Below are positions 45,962-55,494 of a stretch of DNA of 64,000 bases, in pieces. Position numbers and translations under genes: made by a program. Origin of the DNA: Mycolicibacterium aichiense. GTDB lineage: Bacteria > Actinomycetota > Actinomycetes > Mycobacteriales > Mycobacteriaceae. Where the stretch lies: positions 2,418,001-2,482,000 of the forward strand of contig NZ_AP022561.1 of assembly GCF_010726245.1 (NCBI RefSeq). Reading direction: 5' to 3'. Below the pieces are notes generated by a model. The model was given only the letters and a program-made list of their open reading frames with translations. It was not told where the DNA came from and made no database searches. Every line of letters starts with the position of its first letter. Position 1 is the first letter of the stretch.

Positions 45962-48757
45962 ATGGCTGAAGCTCCGGACGTGTCGCTGGAACCTATCGGC
46001 GCGGTACAGCGCACCCAGGTCGGGCGGGAGGCCACCGAGCCGATGCGGGAGGACATTCGGCTGCTCGGGGCGATCCTCGGTGACACCGTGCGTGAGCAGA
46101 ACGGCGACGAGGTGTTCGACCTCGTCGAAAAGGCCCGCGTCGAATCGTTCCGGGTGCGCCGATCCGAGATCGACCGGTCCGAGCTGGCCCAGCTGTTCGA
46201 CGGCATCGATGTCCACCGGGCCATCCCGGTGATCCGGGCGTTCAGTCACTTCGCCCTGCTGGCCAACGTCGCCGAGGACATCCACCGTGAACGGCGCCGC
46301 GCGATCCACGTCGCTGCCGGGGAACCGGCGCAGAACAGCACCCTCGCCGCGACCTACGGCAAGCTCGATGCCGCGCAGCTGGACGCGGCGACGGTACAGA
46401 AAGCGCTCACAGGGGCATTGGTGGCACCGGTCATCACCGCCCACCCCACCGAGACCCGCAGGCGCACCGTCTTCGACACCCAGCACCGCATCACCCAGCT
46501 GATGCGGGTACGGCTGCACGGTCAGGACGAAACCGAGGACGGCCGGCCGGTCGAGACCGAACTGCGCAGGCAGATCCTCACGCTGTGGCAGACCGCACTG
46601 ATCCGGTTGTCCCGCTTGAAGATTCAGGACGAGATCGAAGTCGGCCTGCGGTACTACCCGGCGGCATTCTTTGACGTGATCCCGAAGGTGAATGCCGAGG
46701 TTCGCAACGCGCTGCGGACCCGCTGGCCCGACGCCGATCTGCTGCCCGAGCCGATCCTGCGGCCGGGCTCGTGGATCGGCGGTGATCGCGACGGAAACCC
46801 CAACGTCACCGCCGACGTGGTCCGGCTGGCCACCGGCAGCGCCGCCTACACCGCGCTGGGCCACTACCTCGCCGAGCTCAACAAGCTCGAGCAGGAGTTG
46901 TCGATGTCGGCGCGGCTGGTGAAGACCACCGACGCTCTCGTCACGCTGGCCGACGCCTGCCATGAGCCGGCCCGGATGGACGAGCCCTACCGGCGGGCAC
47001 TGCGCGTGGTGCACGCCCGGCTCACCGCGACCGGTCAAGCCATTCTCGATCGCGAACCGGCGCACACTCTCGATCTCGGCCTCGAGCCGTACGAGATACC
47101 CGACGAACTGCTCGCCGACCTGGACACCATCGACGCCTCGCTGCGCGCCAACGGCAGCGCGCTACTGGCCGACGACCGGCTGGCCCGGTTGCGGGAAGCC
47201 GTGGACGTCTTCGGTTTTCACCTGAGCAGCCTGGACATGCGGCAGAACTCCGAGGTGCATGAAGAGGTCATCGCCGAACTACTGGCCTGGGCCGGGGTGC
47301 ATCCGGACTATGCGTCGCTGTCCGAGCCGGACCGAGTCGAGGTGCTGGCCGCCGAGCTCGCGACCCGCCGCCCGCTGGTGCGCGACGATTCCGAGCTCTC
47401 CGAGCTGGCTCGCAAGGAGCTCGACATCGTCTTCGCCGCCGCCCGCGCGGTCAGGGTGTTCGGCCCCGAAGCAGTGCCCAACTACATCATCTCGATGTGT
47501 CAGTCGGTCTCGGACATGCTGGAGGCCGCGATACTGCTGAAAGAAGCTGGGCTGCTGGATGTTTCAGGGGAGGACGTGTACGCGCCCGTCGGCATCGTTC
47601 CGCTGTTCGAAACGATCGACGACCTGCAGCGCGGTGCCTCGATCCTCGAGTCGGCGCTGGACCTGCCGCTCTACCGCGCGATGGTGCACGCCCGAGGTGA
47701 AAGTCAGGAGGTGATGCTCGGCTATTCGGACTCCAACAAGGACGGCGGGTACCTGGCCGCGAACTGGGCGCTCTACCGCGCCGAACTGGATCTCGTGGAA
47801 TCGGCCCGCAAGACCGGTATCCGGTTGCGGCTCTTCCATGGTCGCGGCGGCACCGTCGGCCGCGGCGGCGGCCCGAGCTACGACGCGATCCTGGCCCAGC
47901 CCCCGGGTGCGGTGAACGGCTCGCTGCGGCTGACCGAACAGGGCGAGGTGATCGCCGCCAAGTACGCCGAGCCGCGGATCGCGCACCGCAACCTGGAGAC
48001 CCTGCTGGCCGCCACGCTGGAGTCGACGCTGCTCGACACCGAGGGACTCGGCGACCTCGCCGAACAGGCGTACGAGGTGCTCGACGACCTCGCCGCTCGC
48101 GCCCAGCGGGCTTACGCCGAATTGGTCCACGAGACACCGGGGTTCGTCGACTACTTCAAGGCCTCGACACCGGTCAGCGAGATCGGCTCACTCAATATCG
48201 GCAGCAGGCCGACTTCGCGCAAACCCACCACATCGATCTCCGATCTGCGGGCCATCCCGTGGGTGCTGGCCTGGAGCCAGTCGCGGGTGATGTTGCCCGG
48301 CTGGTATGGCACGGGCACCGCGGTCGAGGAGTGGATCGCCGACGGCGACGGCCGGCTCGAAGTACTACAGGAGCTGTACAAGAACTGGCCGTTCTTCGCC
48401 ACCGTGCTCTCCAACATGGCGCAGGTGCTGGCCAAGGCCGACATGGGCTTGGCCGCCCGGTATTCCGAGCTGGTCGACGACGAGGAACTCCGCTCCCGGG
48501 TGTTCGACAAGATCGTCGCCGAGTACGGCCGCACGCTGCGGATCCATCAGCTGATCACCGGGCAGGACGACCTGCTCGCCGACAACCCGGCACTGGCCAG
48601 ATCGGTGTTCAACCGCTTTCCATACCTGGAGCCGCTCAACCACTTACAGGTCGAGCTGTTGCGCCGCTACCGGTCCGGAGACGACGACGAGCTGGTCCAG
48701 CGCGGCATCCTGCTCACCATGAGTGGGCTGGCGTCGGCGCTGCGCAACAGCGGCTAG
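45962..48757 (+). CDS. ppc: Phosphoenolpyruvate carboxylase
   Basis: 931-residue anaplerotic enzyme forming oxaloacetate from PEP and bicarbonate. Family motifs are the His-containing [44 protein letters not shown], the catalytic loop [20 protein letters not shown] and the GEVIAAKYA region. The C-terminus is [14 protein letters not shown], a variant of the usual RNTG end. ATG 45962 is preceded by a GGGGG ribosome-like run and an AATACT -10-like hexamer. M. tuberculosis carries ppc elsewhere if my memory is right, so this placement is a mycobacterial variant. A DUF309 gene follows by 3 bases. Confidence 0.96.
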   Translation: MAEAPDVSLEPIGAVQRTQVGREATEPMREDIRLLGAILGDTVREQNGDEVFDLVEKARVESFRVRRSEIDRSELAQLFDGIDVHRAIPVIRAFSHFALLANVAEDIHRERRRAIHVAAGEPAQNSTLAATYGKLDAAQLDAATVQKALTGALVAPVITAHPTETRRRTVFDTQHRITQLMRVRLHGQDETEDGRPVETELRRQILTLWQTALIRLSRLKIQDEIEVGLRYYPAAFFDVIPKVNAEVRNALRTRWPDADLLPEPILRPGSWIGGDRDGNPNVTADVVRLATGSAAYTALGHYLAELNKLEQELSMSARLVKTTDALVTLADACHEPARMDEPYRRALRVVHARLTATGQAILDREPAHTLDLGLEPYEIPDELLADLDTIDASLRANGSALLADDRLARLREAVDVFGFHLSSLDMRQNSEVHEEVIAELLAWAGVHPDYASLSEPDRVEVLAAELATRRPLVRDDSELSELARKELDIVFAAARAVRVFGPEAVPNYIISMCQSVSDMLEAAILLKEAGLLDVSGEDVYAPVGIVPLFETIDDLQRGASILESALDLPLYRAMVHARGESQEVMLGYSDSNKDGGYLAANWALYRAELDLVESARKTGIRLRLFHGRGGTVGRGGGPSYDAILAQPPGAVNGSLRLTEQGEVIAAKYAEPRIAHRNLETLLAATLESTLLDTEGLGDLAEQAYEVLDDLAARAQRAYAELVHETPGFVDYFKASTPVSEIGSLNIGSRPTSRKPTTSISDLRAIPWVLAWSQSRVMLPGWYGTGTAVEEWIADGDGRLEVLQELYKNWPFFATVLSNMAQVLAKADMGLAARYSELVDDEELRSRVFDKIVAEYGRTLRIHQLITGQDDLLADNPALARSVFNRFPYLEPLNHLQVELLRRYRSGDDDELVQRGILLTMSGLASALRNSG

Positions 48758-48760
48758 CCG

Positions 48761-49228
48761 ATGGATCGCGACCGCGACGAATCCGGCAGGCCCCGCAATG
48801 CCAGGGCCCGCGACGCGCTGGGCCGACCACTGCCGCCGGGCGAACCCGGCGAGCCCCGCATTCCCGACGACCTGAATCTCCCGCCGGCCGAGACCGTGGC
48901 CTACGCGCAGGATCTGCTGAGTCGCGGCCAGGCGTTCCACGCCCACGAGGTCTTCGAGGCGGCCTGGAAGAACGGCCCCGATGACGAGCGGCCGCTGTGG
49001 CAGGGTCTGGCCCAGTTCGCGGTCGGTGTCACCCACATCCAACGCGGCAATCGCACGGGTGCCGCCGCCCTGCTGCGCCGGGCATCAGCACTGCTGGCCG
49101 ACGTTCCGGGCGCGCCCTACGGCATCGACATCAACGGTCTGACCGCAACCGGGACCGCGCTCGCAGACGATCTCACGGGCGGCGTCGAGATCGATCCCGA
49201 GCGGCTGCGGCCGCACTTGACCTCGTGA
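48761..49228 (+). CDS. DUF309 family protein
   Basis: 155 residues. After a charged, Pro/Gly-rich N-terminal third comes the DUF309 helical core: LLSRGQAFHAHEVFEAAWKN with the conserved His and Glu residues, LWQGLAQFAVGVTHIQRGN and LLRRASALLADV. The His/Glu pattern suggests a metal or small-ligand site, but no function is established. ATG 48761 lies 3 bases after the ppc stop, so it is probably translated from the ppc transcript. Confidence 0.88.
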   Translation: MDRDRDESGRPRNARARDALGRPLPPGEPGEPRIPDDLNLPPAETVAYAQDLLSRGQAFHAHEVFEAAWKNGPDDERPLWQGLAQFAVGVTHIQRGNRTGAAALLRRASALLADVPGAPYGIDINGLTATGTALADDLTGGVEIDPERLRPHLTS

Positions 49229-49264
49229 CGGAACCAACAGCCGCTCGATAGCGTCAAAACCGGT

Positions 49265-49384
49265 ATGACACAACCCGACTGCTCCCTGGAGAACACCGCC
49301 GAACTGCTCGGACCGCTACCGCAGACCGCGGCAGAGGTCTTGGGCGAGTGGTCAGGCACCGATCCCGGCGACCCCTGGTGGTAA
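49265..49384 (+). CDS. Possible 39-residue small protein
   Basis: An ATG-to-TAA frame too short for usual gene finders. It begins MTQPDCSLENTAELLGPLPQ and ends GDPWW. Third codon positions are mostly G or C (about 30 of 38), as in the neighbouring genes. A TAGCGT box (49249-49254) lies 10 bases upstream, so the mRNA would have almost no leader. The stop is 3 bases from the end of the convergent P450. No homologue recognised. It could be noise in GC-rich DNA. Confidence 0.35.
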   Translation: MTQPDCSLENTAELLGPLPQTAAEVLGEWSGTDPGDPWW

Positions 49385-49387
49385 CGC

Positions 49388-50704
49388 CTAGCCGCTGGCA
49401 TCTCGCGGTGCGGCTCCCAGGCTGACGGGTAGGCGCTTCACCCCACGCAGCAACGTGCTGTCGTTGAGCGTCGGTTCGCCGTCCAGCGCGAGAGCTGGAA
49501 AGCGCCGAAACAGTGCTTCCAGGCCGATGCTGAGTTCCAAGCGGGCGAGTGCTGCGCCGATGCAGACGTGAATGCCGGAACTGAAACTGAGGTGGTCGCG
49601 GGCCTTGGCGCGTGTGGTGTCGAAGTCGTGCGGATGCTCGAAGATCGCCGGGTCGCGGTTGGCTCCGGCGATGAGCACGAACACTGCCTGCCCTTCGTCG
49701 ATGGCGCAGCCCTCGATCTGCACTGGCTTGGTCGCCACCCGCAACCCGATTTGGGCGACGGAGTCGTAGCGGAGCGTCTCCTCGACTGCGTTGGGCCAGC
49801 CTTCGGGATGCGCTTGCAGACGCGCCAGCTGGTCCGGATGCCGCAGAAGCGCCACCACCGCGTTGCCGAATGCGTGTGTGGTGGTGATGAATCCGGCACC
49901 GAGCAGCAGGCCGGCGAACATCCTGACCTCGTCCTCGGTCAGGTCGCTGTCGTGGAGCACGGCGGACAAGATGCTGTTGTCCGCGTCGCAGAGCCGAAGT
50001 CGCTCGATATGAGCGGCGATGTAGCTCTCGAATTCGCGCAGGGCTACCGAGGCGGTGTAGAAGTCGTTCCAGGCGGGCACGGTTGTGGTCAGTAGCTTGG
50101 CGGCAGGGTCGGCGAAGGCGTGGAGCGCCGGTATCTCGTCGCGGGGGACTCCCAGCATCTCGGCGATGACCTCGATGGGGATCCGGGCTGCGAAGGCGGC
50201 GATCAGATCGCAGTGCGACTGGCCCTCGAGATCGTCGAGCACCCTGTTGGCGATCTCGTGGATGCGGCTGCGCAGTCCGTCGATCGCGCGCGGTGTGAAA
50301 GCACGCGATACCAGCCGGCGCAACCGAGTGTGTACCGGTGGATCCACCACCAGGAGCGAAGGCGGCTCGACGGGATTCATCATGTCCGGGGCCGTCTTGC
50401 CGGCCACCCACCGGACCGCGCGAACAGGAAACCGATCCTGCGGTTTGACGGTCCGGAATCGGTCGTCGCGCAGCACGTTTCGGACGATCTGTGCGTCGGC
50501 GGTGACCCAACCGCCTCCGATTCCGGGAGACAGTCGACCCCGCTGGCGAATCTCCTCGATGAGGCGATAGGTGTTCTCGGGGCTACCGTTGTCGATGACG
50601 AGCCGGGCGAACGGGTCTCCGCGGCGAGCGAGCAGCGTGAGCACCGAACGGGCAAGTCCGTAATCCAACAACCAGTGCACCCGGGTTGTGACGTGCAGGC
50701 CCAT
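49388..50704 (-). CDS. Cytochrome P450 (CYP140-like)
   Basis: 438-residue soluble haem monooxygenase. The haem loop FSSGIHVCIGAALARLE has Cys381 as thiolate ligand and EETLR (Glu309, Arg312) is the ExxR motif. The I-helix reads LLLGAGFITTTHAFGN, where Ile273 stands in the position normally holding Asp or Glu before the conserved Thr. The N-terminus (VHWLLDYGLARSVLTLL) resembles mycobacterial CYP140. Substrate unknown; no ferredoxin gene is adjacent. ATG at 50702-50704. The missing acid may alter proton delivery. Confidence 0.93.
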   Translation of the reverse strand: MGLHVTTRVHWLLDYGLARSVLTLLARRGDPFARLVIDNGSPENTYRLIEEIRQRGRLSPGIGGGWVTADAQIVRNVLRDDRFRTVKPQDRFPVRAVRWVAGKTAPDMMNPVEPPSLLVVDPPVHTRLRRLVSRAFTPRAIDGLRSRIHEIANRVLDDLEGQSHCDLIAAFAARIPIEVIAEMLGVPRDEIPALHAFADPAAKLLTTTVPAWNDFYTASVALREFESYIAAHIERLRLCDADNSILSAVLHDSDLTEDEVRMFAGLLLGAGFITTTHAFGNAVVALLRHPDQLARLQAHPEGWPNAVEETLRYDSVAQIGLRVATKPVQIEGCAIDEGQAVFVLIAGANRDPAIFEHPHDFDTTRAKARDHLSFSSGIHVCIGAALARLELSIGLEALFRRFPALALDGEPTLNDSTLLRGVKRLPVSLGAAPRDASG

Positions 50705-50713
50705 GGTGGCGCG

Positions 50714-51100
50714 CTAGCGGCCCTGGCGGCGGATCGCGCTGACCACCCCGCGGATGGCCGACTCGGTGGCGGCCAGCGGTGAAATGACCGCCTCGCCGAC
50801 GCCCACGATGCGTTCCACGCGCTCGACGATCCCTTCCATGCGCGCGACCACCGCGTCGAGCCGGGGCGCCAGCTCGTCGATGCGGCTCAACGTGGAGTTG
50901 AAGACGACCAGCGTCTCCTCGAAGTACTCGAGGGTCCCGTTCATTCCGCTCATGGTCTGGTTCAGATCGGTGAGCGCCTCGCTCATCCCGGACAGGATGG
51001 TGTCGAGCTGGTCGACGGTGACGTCGGCGTTGAGCGCCGCCTGGGCCAGGGTCTTGATCCGGTCCCGGCCCGACCGTGGCGGGGGCGGCTTGTCAACCAT
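50714..51100 (-). CDS. Conserved mycobacterial coiled-coil-like protein (Rv1444c-like)
   Basis: 128 residues with a basic N-terminus (MVDKPPPPRSGRDRIKTLAQ) and a long heptad-rich middle (LDTILSGMSEALTDLNQTMS, then LDAVVARMEGIVERVERIVG). It is probably a coiled coil with an amphipathic end. No enzymatic motif. Its constant place directly after pgl suggests some link to the pentose phosphate operon or just co-transcription. I take ATG 51100, four bases after the pgl stop; the longer open frame runs back into pgl. The gene ends 9 bases before the P450 start. Confidence 0.8.
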   Translation of the reverse strand: MVDKPPPPRSGRDRIKTLAQAALNADVTVDQLDTILSGMSEALTDLNQTMSGMNGTLEYFEETLVVFNSTLSRIDELAPRLDAVVARMEGIVERVERIVGVGEAVISPLAATESAIRGVVSAIRRQGR

Positions 51101-51104
51101 GGAG

Positions 51105-51848
51105 TCAGTCTGGCAGCTTGCCGGCCGCCTCGGTGTCGAGAAGCCAAACCGTGGCGTCGCGGCCTTTTGCGCCGGCCGCCGGCCAGTCGGCGGGCTTGGC
51201 GCCCCCGACGGCTTCGGCGACCGCCTCGGCCTTGCCCGCACCCGATACCACCAGCCACACCTCGCGCGAACGGTTCACGGCGGGCAGGGTCAGCGTGATG
51301 CGGCGGGGCGGCGGTTTGGGGGAGTCCTCGACACCGACGACCAGCCGCTTGGTCTCCGCGACCGCCGGAGTGTGCGGGAACAGCGAGTTGATGTGGCCCT
51401 CCGGCCCCATCCCCAGCAGGTGCACGTCGAACACCGGTGTGCGCTCACCCGGACCGGCGTTGGCGGCGAGCACACTCTCGTAGGCCAGCGCCGCGGCGTC
51501 CAGGTCGTCACCGAACTCGCCGTCGCTGGCCGCCATCGGGTGCACGTTGCTGTCCGGGATGTCGATGTGGTCGAGCAGCGCCTCGCGGGCCTGCTTGTCG
51601 TTGCGCTCGTCGTCGTCAGCGGGGACGTAGCGTTCGTCGCCCCAGAAGAGGTGCACCTTCGACCAGTCGATCGCCTCATCGTGTGCGCCGACATGCTTGA
51701 GCAGGTTGATTCCCGTTCCGCCACCGGTCAACACGATGAATGCCTGTCCGCGTGCGGCGATGGCAGCGGTGATCGCCCCAACCAGCCGGTCGCCGACGGC
51801 GGCCACCAGCGCTGAGGTGTCGGGATAGGTCTCGACTATCTGGTTCAC
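51105..51848 (-). CDS. pgl: 6-phosphogluconolactonase
   Basis: Hydrolyses 6-phosphogluconolactone made by Zwf. The 247 residues include [30 protein letters not shown] and [19 protein letters not shown], the three conserved family blocks (devB type). GTG start at 51846-51848; an ATG two bases upstream leads straight into a stop. Fifth gene of the minus-strand tkt-tal-zwf-opcA-pgl operon, 30 bases after opcA. Confidence 0.96.
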   Translation of the reverse strand: MNQIVETYPDTSALVAAVGDRLVGAITAAIAARGQAFIVLTGGGTGINLLKHVGAHDEAIDWSKVHLFWGDERYVPADDDERNDKQAREALLDHIDIPDSNVHPMAASDGEFGDDLDAAALAYESVLAANAGPGERTPVFDVHLLGMGPEGHINSLFPHTPAVAETKRLVVGVEDSPKPPPRRITLTLPAVNRSREVWLVVSGAGKAEAVAEAVGGAKPADWPAAGAKGRDATVWLLDTEAAGKLPD

Positions 51849-51878
51849 ATCGCGACCTTTCGATTCGACGCGGCTCGA

Positions 51879-52790
51879 CTAGACGTACTGCACCTTTTCA
51901 ATACCCGCCAGCGCCTCGTGGTAAATCTCGTCGGCGTCGAGCCGGCGAAGATCCTCGGCAAGGCATTCGCGGGTCTCCCGGCGCGGCAACGGCAGCAGCG
52001 CCTCCGGGCGGTCGGTGCGGGTCAGGGTCGCGGTGACCCCTTCCTGTGGGCGGGCCAGTGTCACGGTCTCGGAGGCCCGCACCAATTCGACCTTCAACTC
52101 GCCGACGGCGCGGGTCACGGTGCCGTCGATCCGGCTGGCCAGCCAGCCCGCCAGGATGTCGAGGGCCGGCTCGTCCTTCAGCCCGGACACCGACGCCGAC
52201 GTGAGCGGCTCGTACGGCGCCTGATCCACCGCCGACGCGAGCAGCGCGCGCCAGTAGGTGATCCGGCTCCAGGCCAGATCGGTGTCGCCGTCGGTGTAGC
52301 CCTTCAGCCTGCTCTTGATCGCCGCCAGCGGGTCTTCGGTTCCGGTGGCATCGGTGATCCGGCGAATTGCCAGGCGGCCCAACGGATCCTCGGCGGGTTT
52401 GGCCGGTGCGACGCCCGGCCACCACGCCACCACCGGGGTATCGGGCAGCAGGAAGGGCAGCACCACACTGCTGGCGTGGTTCGACAGCGGACCGGAGATG
52501 CGAAGCACCACCACCTCGCCCGCACCGGCGTCGGCGCCGACGCGGAGCTGACCGTCCAGCCGCGCTTCGTTCGCCAGCCGGTCCGCGGGGACCACCACGA
52601 TGATGCGGCAGGGATGTTCCCGGCTCGCCGCCACCGCCGCCTCGATGGAATCCTCGACCCGGGCCTCGGTGTCGGGCGCGACCACCAAGGTCAGCACCCG
52701 GCCCAGCGTGATTGCGCCGCCCTCTTCGCGCAGCGCGGTGATCTTCTTGTTGAGTGCGTTGGTCGTCGTATCGGGCAAGTCGACAATCAT
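51879..52790 (-). CDS. opcA: Glucose-6-phosphate dehydrogenase assembly protein OpcA
   Basis: 303-residue redox-responsive allosteric partner of Zwf, found in cyanobacteria and actinobacteria. Conserved blocks include DLPDTTTNALNKKITALREE at the start, VLPFLLPDTPVVAWWPG and AWSRITYWRALLASAVDQAP. ATG 52790 overlaps the zwf stop (ATGA), giving the length known for the M. tuberculosis protein; the longer frame adds four residues. Co-translation with zwf fits formation of a complex. Confidence 0.95.
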   Translation of the reverse strand: MIVDLPDTTTNALNKKITALREEGGAITLGRVLTLVVAPDTEARVEDSIEAAVAASREHPCRIIVVVPADRLANEARLDGQLRVGADAGAGEVVVLRISGPLSNHASSVVLPFLLPDTPVVAWWPGVAPAKPAEDPLGRLAIRRITDATGTEDPLAAIKSRLKGYTDGDTDLAWSRITYWRALLASAVDQAPYEPLTSASVSGLKDEPALDILAGWLASRIDGTVTRAVGELKVELVRASETVTLARPQEGVTATLTRTDRPEALLPLPRRETRECLAEDLRRLDADEIYHEALAGIEKVQYV

Positions 52791-54352
52791 GGACGCCTCC
52801 ATTCGCGACCGGACCGCTGCAGCACCTCGAACGCCGAATCGGGCCCCCAGGTGCCCGACTCGTAAGGATCAGGCTTGCCGTGCGCAGCCCAGTAATCGAG
52901 CACGGGATCCAGGATCTCCCAAGACAATTCGACCTCGGCGTTGCCCGGGAACAACGACGGCTCGCCGAGCAGGACGTCGAGGATCAGCCGCTCGTAGGCC
53001 TCGGGTGAATCCTCGGCGAACGCCGACCCGTAGGAGAAGTCCATGTTGACGTCGCGGACCTCCATGGCACTGCCGGGCACCTTCGACCCGAAGCGCAGCG
53101 TGATGCCCTCGTCCGGCTGGACGCGGATCACCAACGCGTTCTTGCCCAATTCCTCGGTCATGGTCGCGTCGAACGGCAGGTGCGGAGCACGGCGGAACAC
53201 CAGCGCTACTTCGGTCACCCTGCGGCCCAACCGCTTTCCGGTCCGCAGATAGAACGGCACACCGGCCCAGCGCCGGGTGTCGACGTCGAGGGTGATCGCT
53301 GCGAACGTCTCGGTGGTGGACGTCTTCGAGAAGCCCTCCTCGTCGAGCAGTCCGACGACCTTCTCGCCGCCCTGCCACCCCGCGGTGTACTGGCCGCGCG
53401 CTGTGGTCAGATCCAATGGCTGCGCGAGCGACGTCGCTGACAGCACCTTGATCTTCTCGGCTTTCACCTCGTCCGGGTGGAAGCTGACCGGCTCCTCCAT
53501 CGCGGTGAGCGCCAGCAGCTGCAGCAGATGGTTCTGGATGACGTCGCGCGCCGCGCCGATTCCGTCGTAGTAGCCGCCGCGACCACCGAGGCCGATGTCC
53601 TCGGCCATCGTGATCTGCACGCTGTCGACGTAATGGTTGTTCCAGATCGGCTCGAACAGTTCGTTGGCGAAGCGCAGCGCCAGGATGTTCTGCACCGTCT
53701 CCTTGCCGAGGTAGTGGTCGATGCGGAACACCGACTCCTCGGGGAAGACGCTGTTGACCACCTGGTTGAGCTCGATCGCGCTCTGCAGGTCGTGGCCGAA
53801 CGGTTTCTCGATGACCACCCGGCTCCAGCGGCCCTCCTGCTGGCGCGCCAGCCCGGACTTCTTCAGCTGCTCGCACACCACCGGGAAGGCTTTCGGCGGA
53901 ATCGACAGGTAGAAGGCGTGATTGCCACCGGTGCCGCGTTCCACATCGAGCTTCTCGAGCGTCTCGGCCAGCCGGCCGAACGACGCCTCATCGTCGAAGG
54001 AGCCCTGGACGAACCGGAAGCCCTCGGCCAGCCGGTCCCACACCTCCTGGCGAAACGGCGTGCGGGCATGCTGGCAGACCGCATCGTGCACGATGGCGCC
54101 GAAATCCTCGTCGGCCCAGTCCCGGCGGGCGAAACCGACCAGCGAGAACGACGGCGGCAGCAGGCCGCGGTTGGCCAGGTCGTAGATCGCCGGCATCAGC
54201 TTCTTGCGGGCCAGATCGCCTGTGACACCGAAGATCACCACACCGCACGGGCCGGCGATCATCGGCATCCGCTTGTCCCGCTTGTCGCGCAGCGGGTTGT
54301 GCCAGCTGGTCGGTGCGGGCGCTACCACCCCGGGTACGGGACGGTCCGTCAT
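52787..54352 (-). CDS. zwf: Glucose-6-phosphate 1-dehydrogenase
   Basis: 521 residues, first oxidative step of the pentose phosphate pathway, making NADPH (or F420-independent reducing power). The nucleotide fingerprint [20 protein letters not shown] lies near residue 40, the active-site [14 protein letters not shown] contains the catalytic His region, and [13 protein letters not shown] is family-typical. ATG 54352 overlaps the tal stop; a longer in-frame start lies inside tal. Corresponds to zwf2 of M. tuberculosis by position. Confidence 0.97.
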   Translation of the reverse strand: MTDRPVPGVVAPAPTSWHNPLRDKRDKRMPMIAGPCGVVIFGVTGDLARKKLMPAIYDLANRGLLPPSFSLVGFARRDWADEDFGAIVHDAVCQHARTPFRQEVWDRLAEGFRFVQGSFDDEASFGRLAETLEKLDVERGTGGNHAFYLSIPPKAFPVVCEQLKKSGLARQQEGRWSRVVIEKPFGHDLQSAIELNQVVNSVFPEESVFRIDHYLGKETVQNILALRFANELFEPIWNNHYVDSVQITMAEDIGLGGRGGYYDGIGAARDVIQNHLLQLLALTAMEEPVSFHPDEVKAEKIKVLSATSLAQPLDLTTARGQYTAGWQGGEKVVGLLDEEGFSKTSTTETFAAITLDVDTRRWAGVPFYLRTGKRLGRRVTEVALVFRRAPHLPFDATMTEELGKNALVIRVQPDEGITLRFGSKVPGSAMEVRDVNMDFSYGSAFAEDSPEAYERLILDVLLGEPSLFPGNAEVELSWEILDPVLDYWAAHGKPDPYESGTWGPDSAFEVLQRSGREWRRP

Positions 54353-55467
54353 TTGGCCGCGGCGTCGAGCTGGTCCTGAGTCGCGTCGAGCAGTTCCTGC
54401 CACGACTTCTCGAACTTCTCGACGCCCTCGTTCTCCAGCAGCAGGAAGACGTCACGCAGGTCGACGCCGATGGCGTCGAGCTTGTCGAACACTTCCTGCG
54501 CCGCGCCCGCGGTGCCGGTGATGGTGTCGCCGGTGACGACCCCGTGGTCGGCCACTGCGTCCATCGTCTTCTCCGGCATGGTGTTGACCGTGTTGGGGGC
54601 GACCAGCTCGGTGACGTAGAGGGTGTCGGAATAGTCCGGATTCTTGACGCCGGTGGACGCCCACAACGGACGCTGCACGCGGGCGCCGGCATCGGCCAGC
54701 GCGCGGAAGCGGTCGCCGCCGAGGAACACCTCGTCGTAGGCGGCGTAGGCCAGCCGCGCGTTGGCAACGCCGGCCTGGCCGCGCAGGGCCAGCGCGTCAT
54801 CCGATCCGATTTTCTCCAGCCGCTTGTCGATCTCGGTGTCCACCCGGGACACGAAGAACGACGCGACGGAATGGATCTTGGACAGGTCGTGGCCGGCTTC
54901 CTTGGCCTTCTCCAAGCCCTGCAGGTAGGCGTCCATCACCAGCCGGTAGCGCTCCACGGAGAAGATCAGCGTCACATTGACCGAGATACCCTCGGCCAAC
55001 ACCGACGCGATGGCGGGCACGCCCGCTTCGGTGGCCGGAATCTTGATCAGCAGGTTGGGCCGGTCGACGATCTTCCACAGCTCGATGGCCTGCAGGATGG
55101 TCTTGTCGGTGTCGTGCGCCAGGCGCGGGTCGACCTCGATCGAGACCCGGCCGTCGACGCCGTCGGAGGCCTCCCACTGCGGGCGCAGTACGTCGCACGC
55201 CTCCCGGACATCGTCGGTGGTGACGGTGCGGATCGTCGCGTCGACGTCGGCGCCGCGCTCGGCGAGCTCGGAAACCTGTGCGTCGTAAGCGTTTCCGTTG
55301 GACAGGGCGGCCTGGAAGATCGACGGGTTGGTGGTGACCCCGACGACGCCGTGGGTGTCGATCAGCTCCTGCAGGTTGCCCGACCGCAGCCGGTCCCGGG
55401 ACAGGTCGTCGAGCCAGACGGACACACCGGCCGCCGACAGCGCGGCGAGGTTCGGATTCTGTGCCAT
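54349..55467 (-). CDS. tal: Transaldolase
   Basis: 372-residue TIM-barrel transaldolase exchanging dihydroxyacetone units between sedoheptulose 7-phosphate and glyceraldehyde 3-phosphate. [26 protein letters not shown] and [15 protein letters not shown] with the Schiff-base Lys mark the longer actinobacterial subfamily. The start is ATG 55467 with a GAAGGGAA ribosome site. It lies 27 bases after tkt and overlaps zwf by 4 bases. Confidence 0.97.
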   Translation of the reverse strand: MAQNPNLAALSAAGVSVWLDDLSRDRLRSGNLQELIDTHGVVGVTTNPSIFQAALSNGNAYDAQVSELAERGADVDATIRTVTTDDVREACDVLRPQWEASDGVDGRVSIEVDPRLAHDTDKTILQAIELWKIVDRPNLLIKIPATEAGVPAIASVLAEGISVNVTLIFSVERYRLVMDAYLQGLEKAKEAGHDLSKIHSVASFFVSRVDTEIDKRLEKIGSDDALALRGQAGVANARLAYAAYDEVFLGGDRFRALADAGARVQRPLWASTGVKNPDYSDTLYVTELVAPNTVNTMPEKTMDAVADHGVVTGDTITGTAGAAQEVFDKLDAIGVDLRDVFLLLENEGVEKFEKSWQELLDATQDQLDAAAK

Positions 55468-55494
55468 GACGTTCCCTTCAATTGGTCGTACGGG

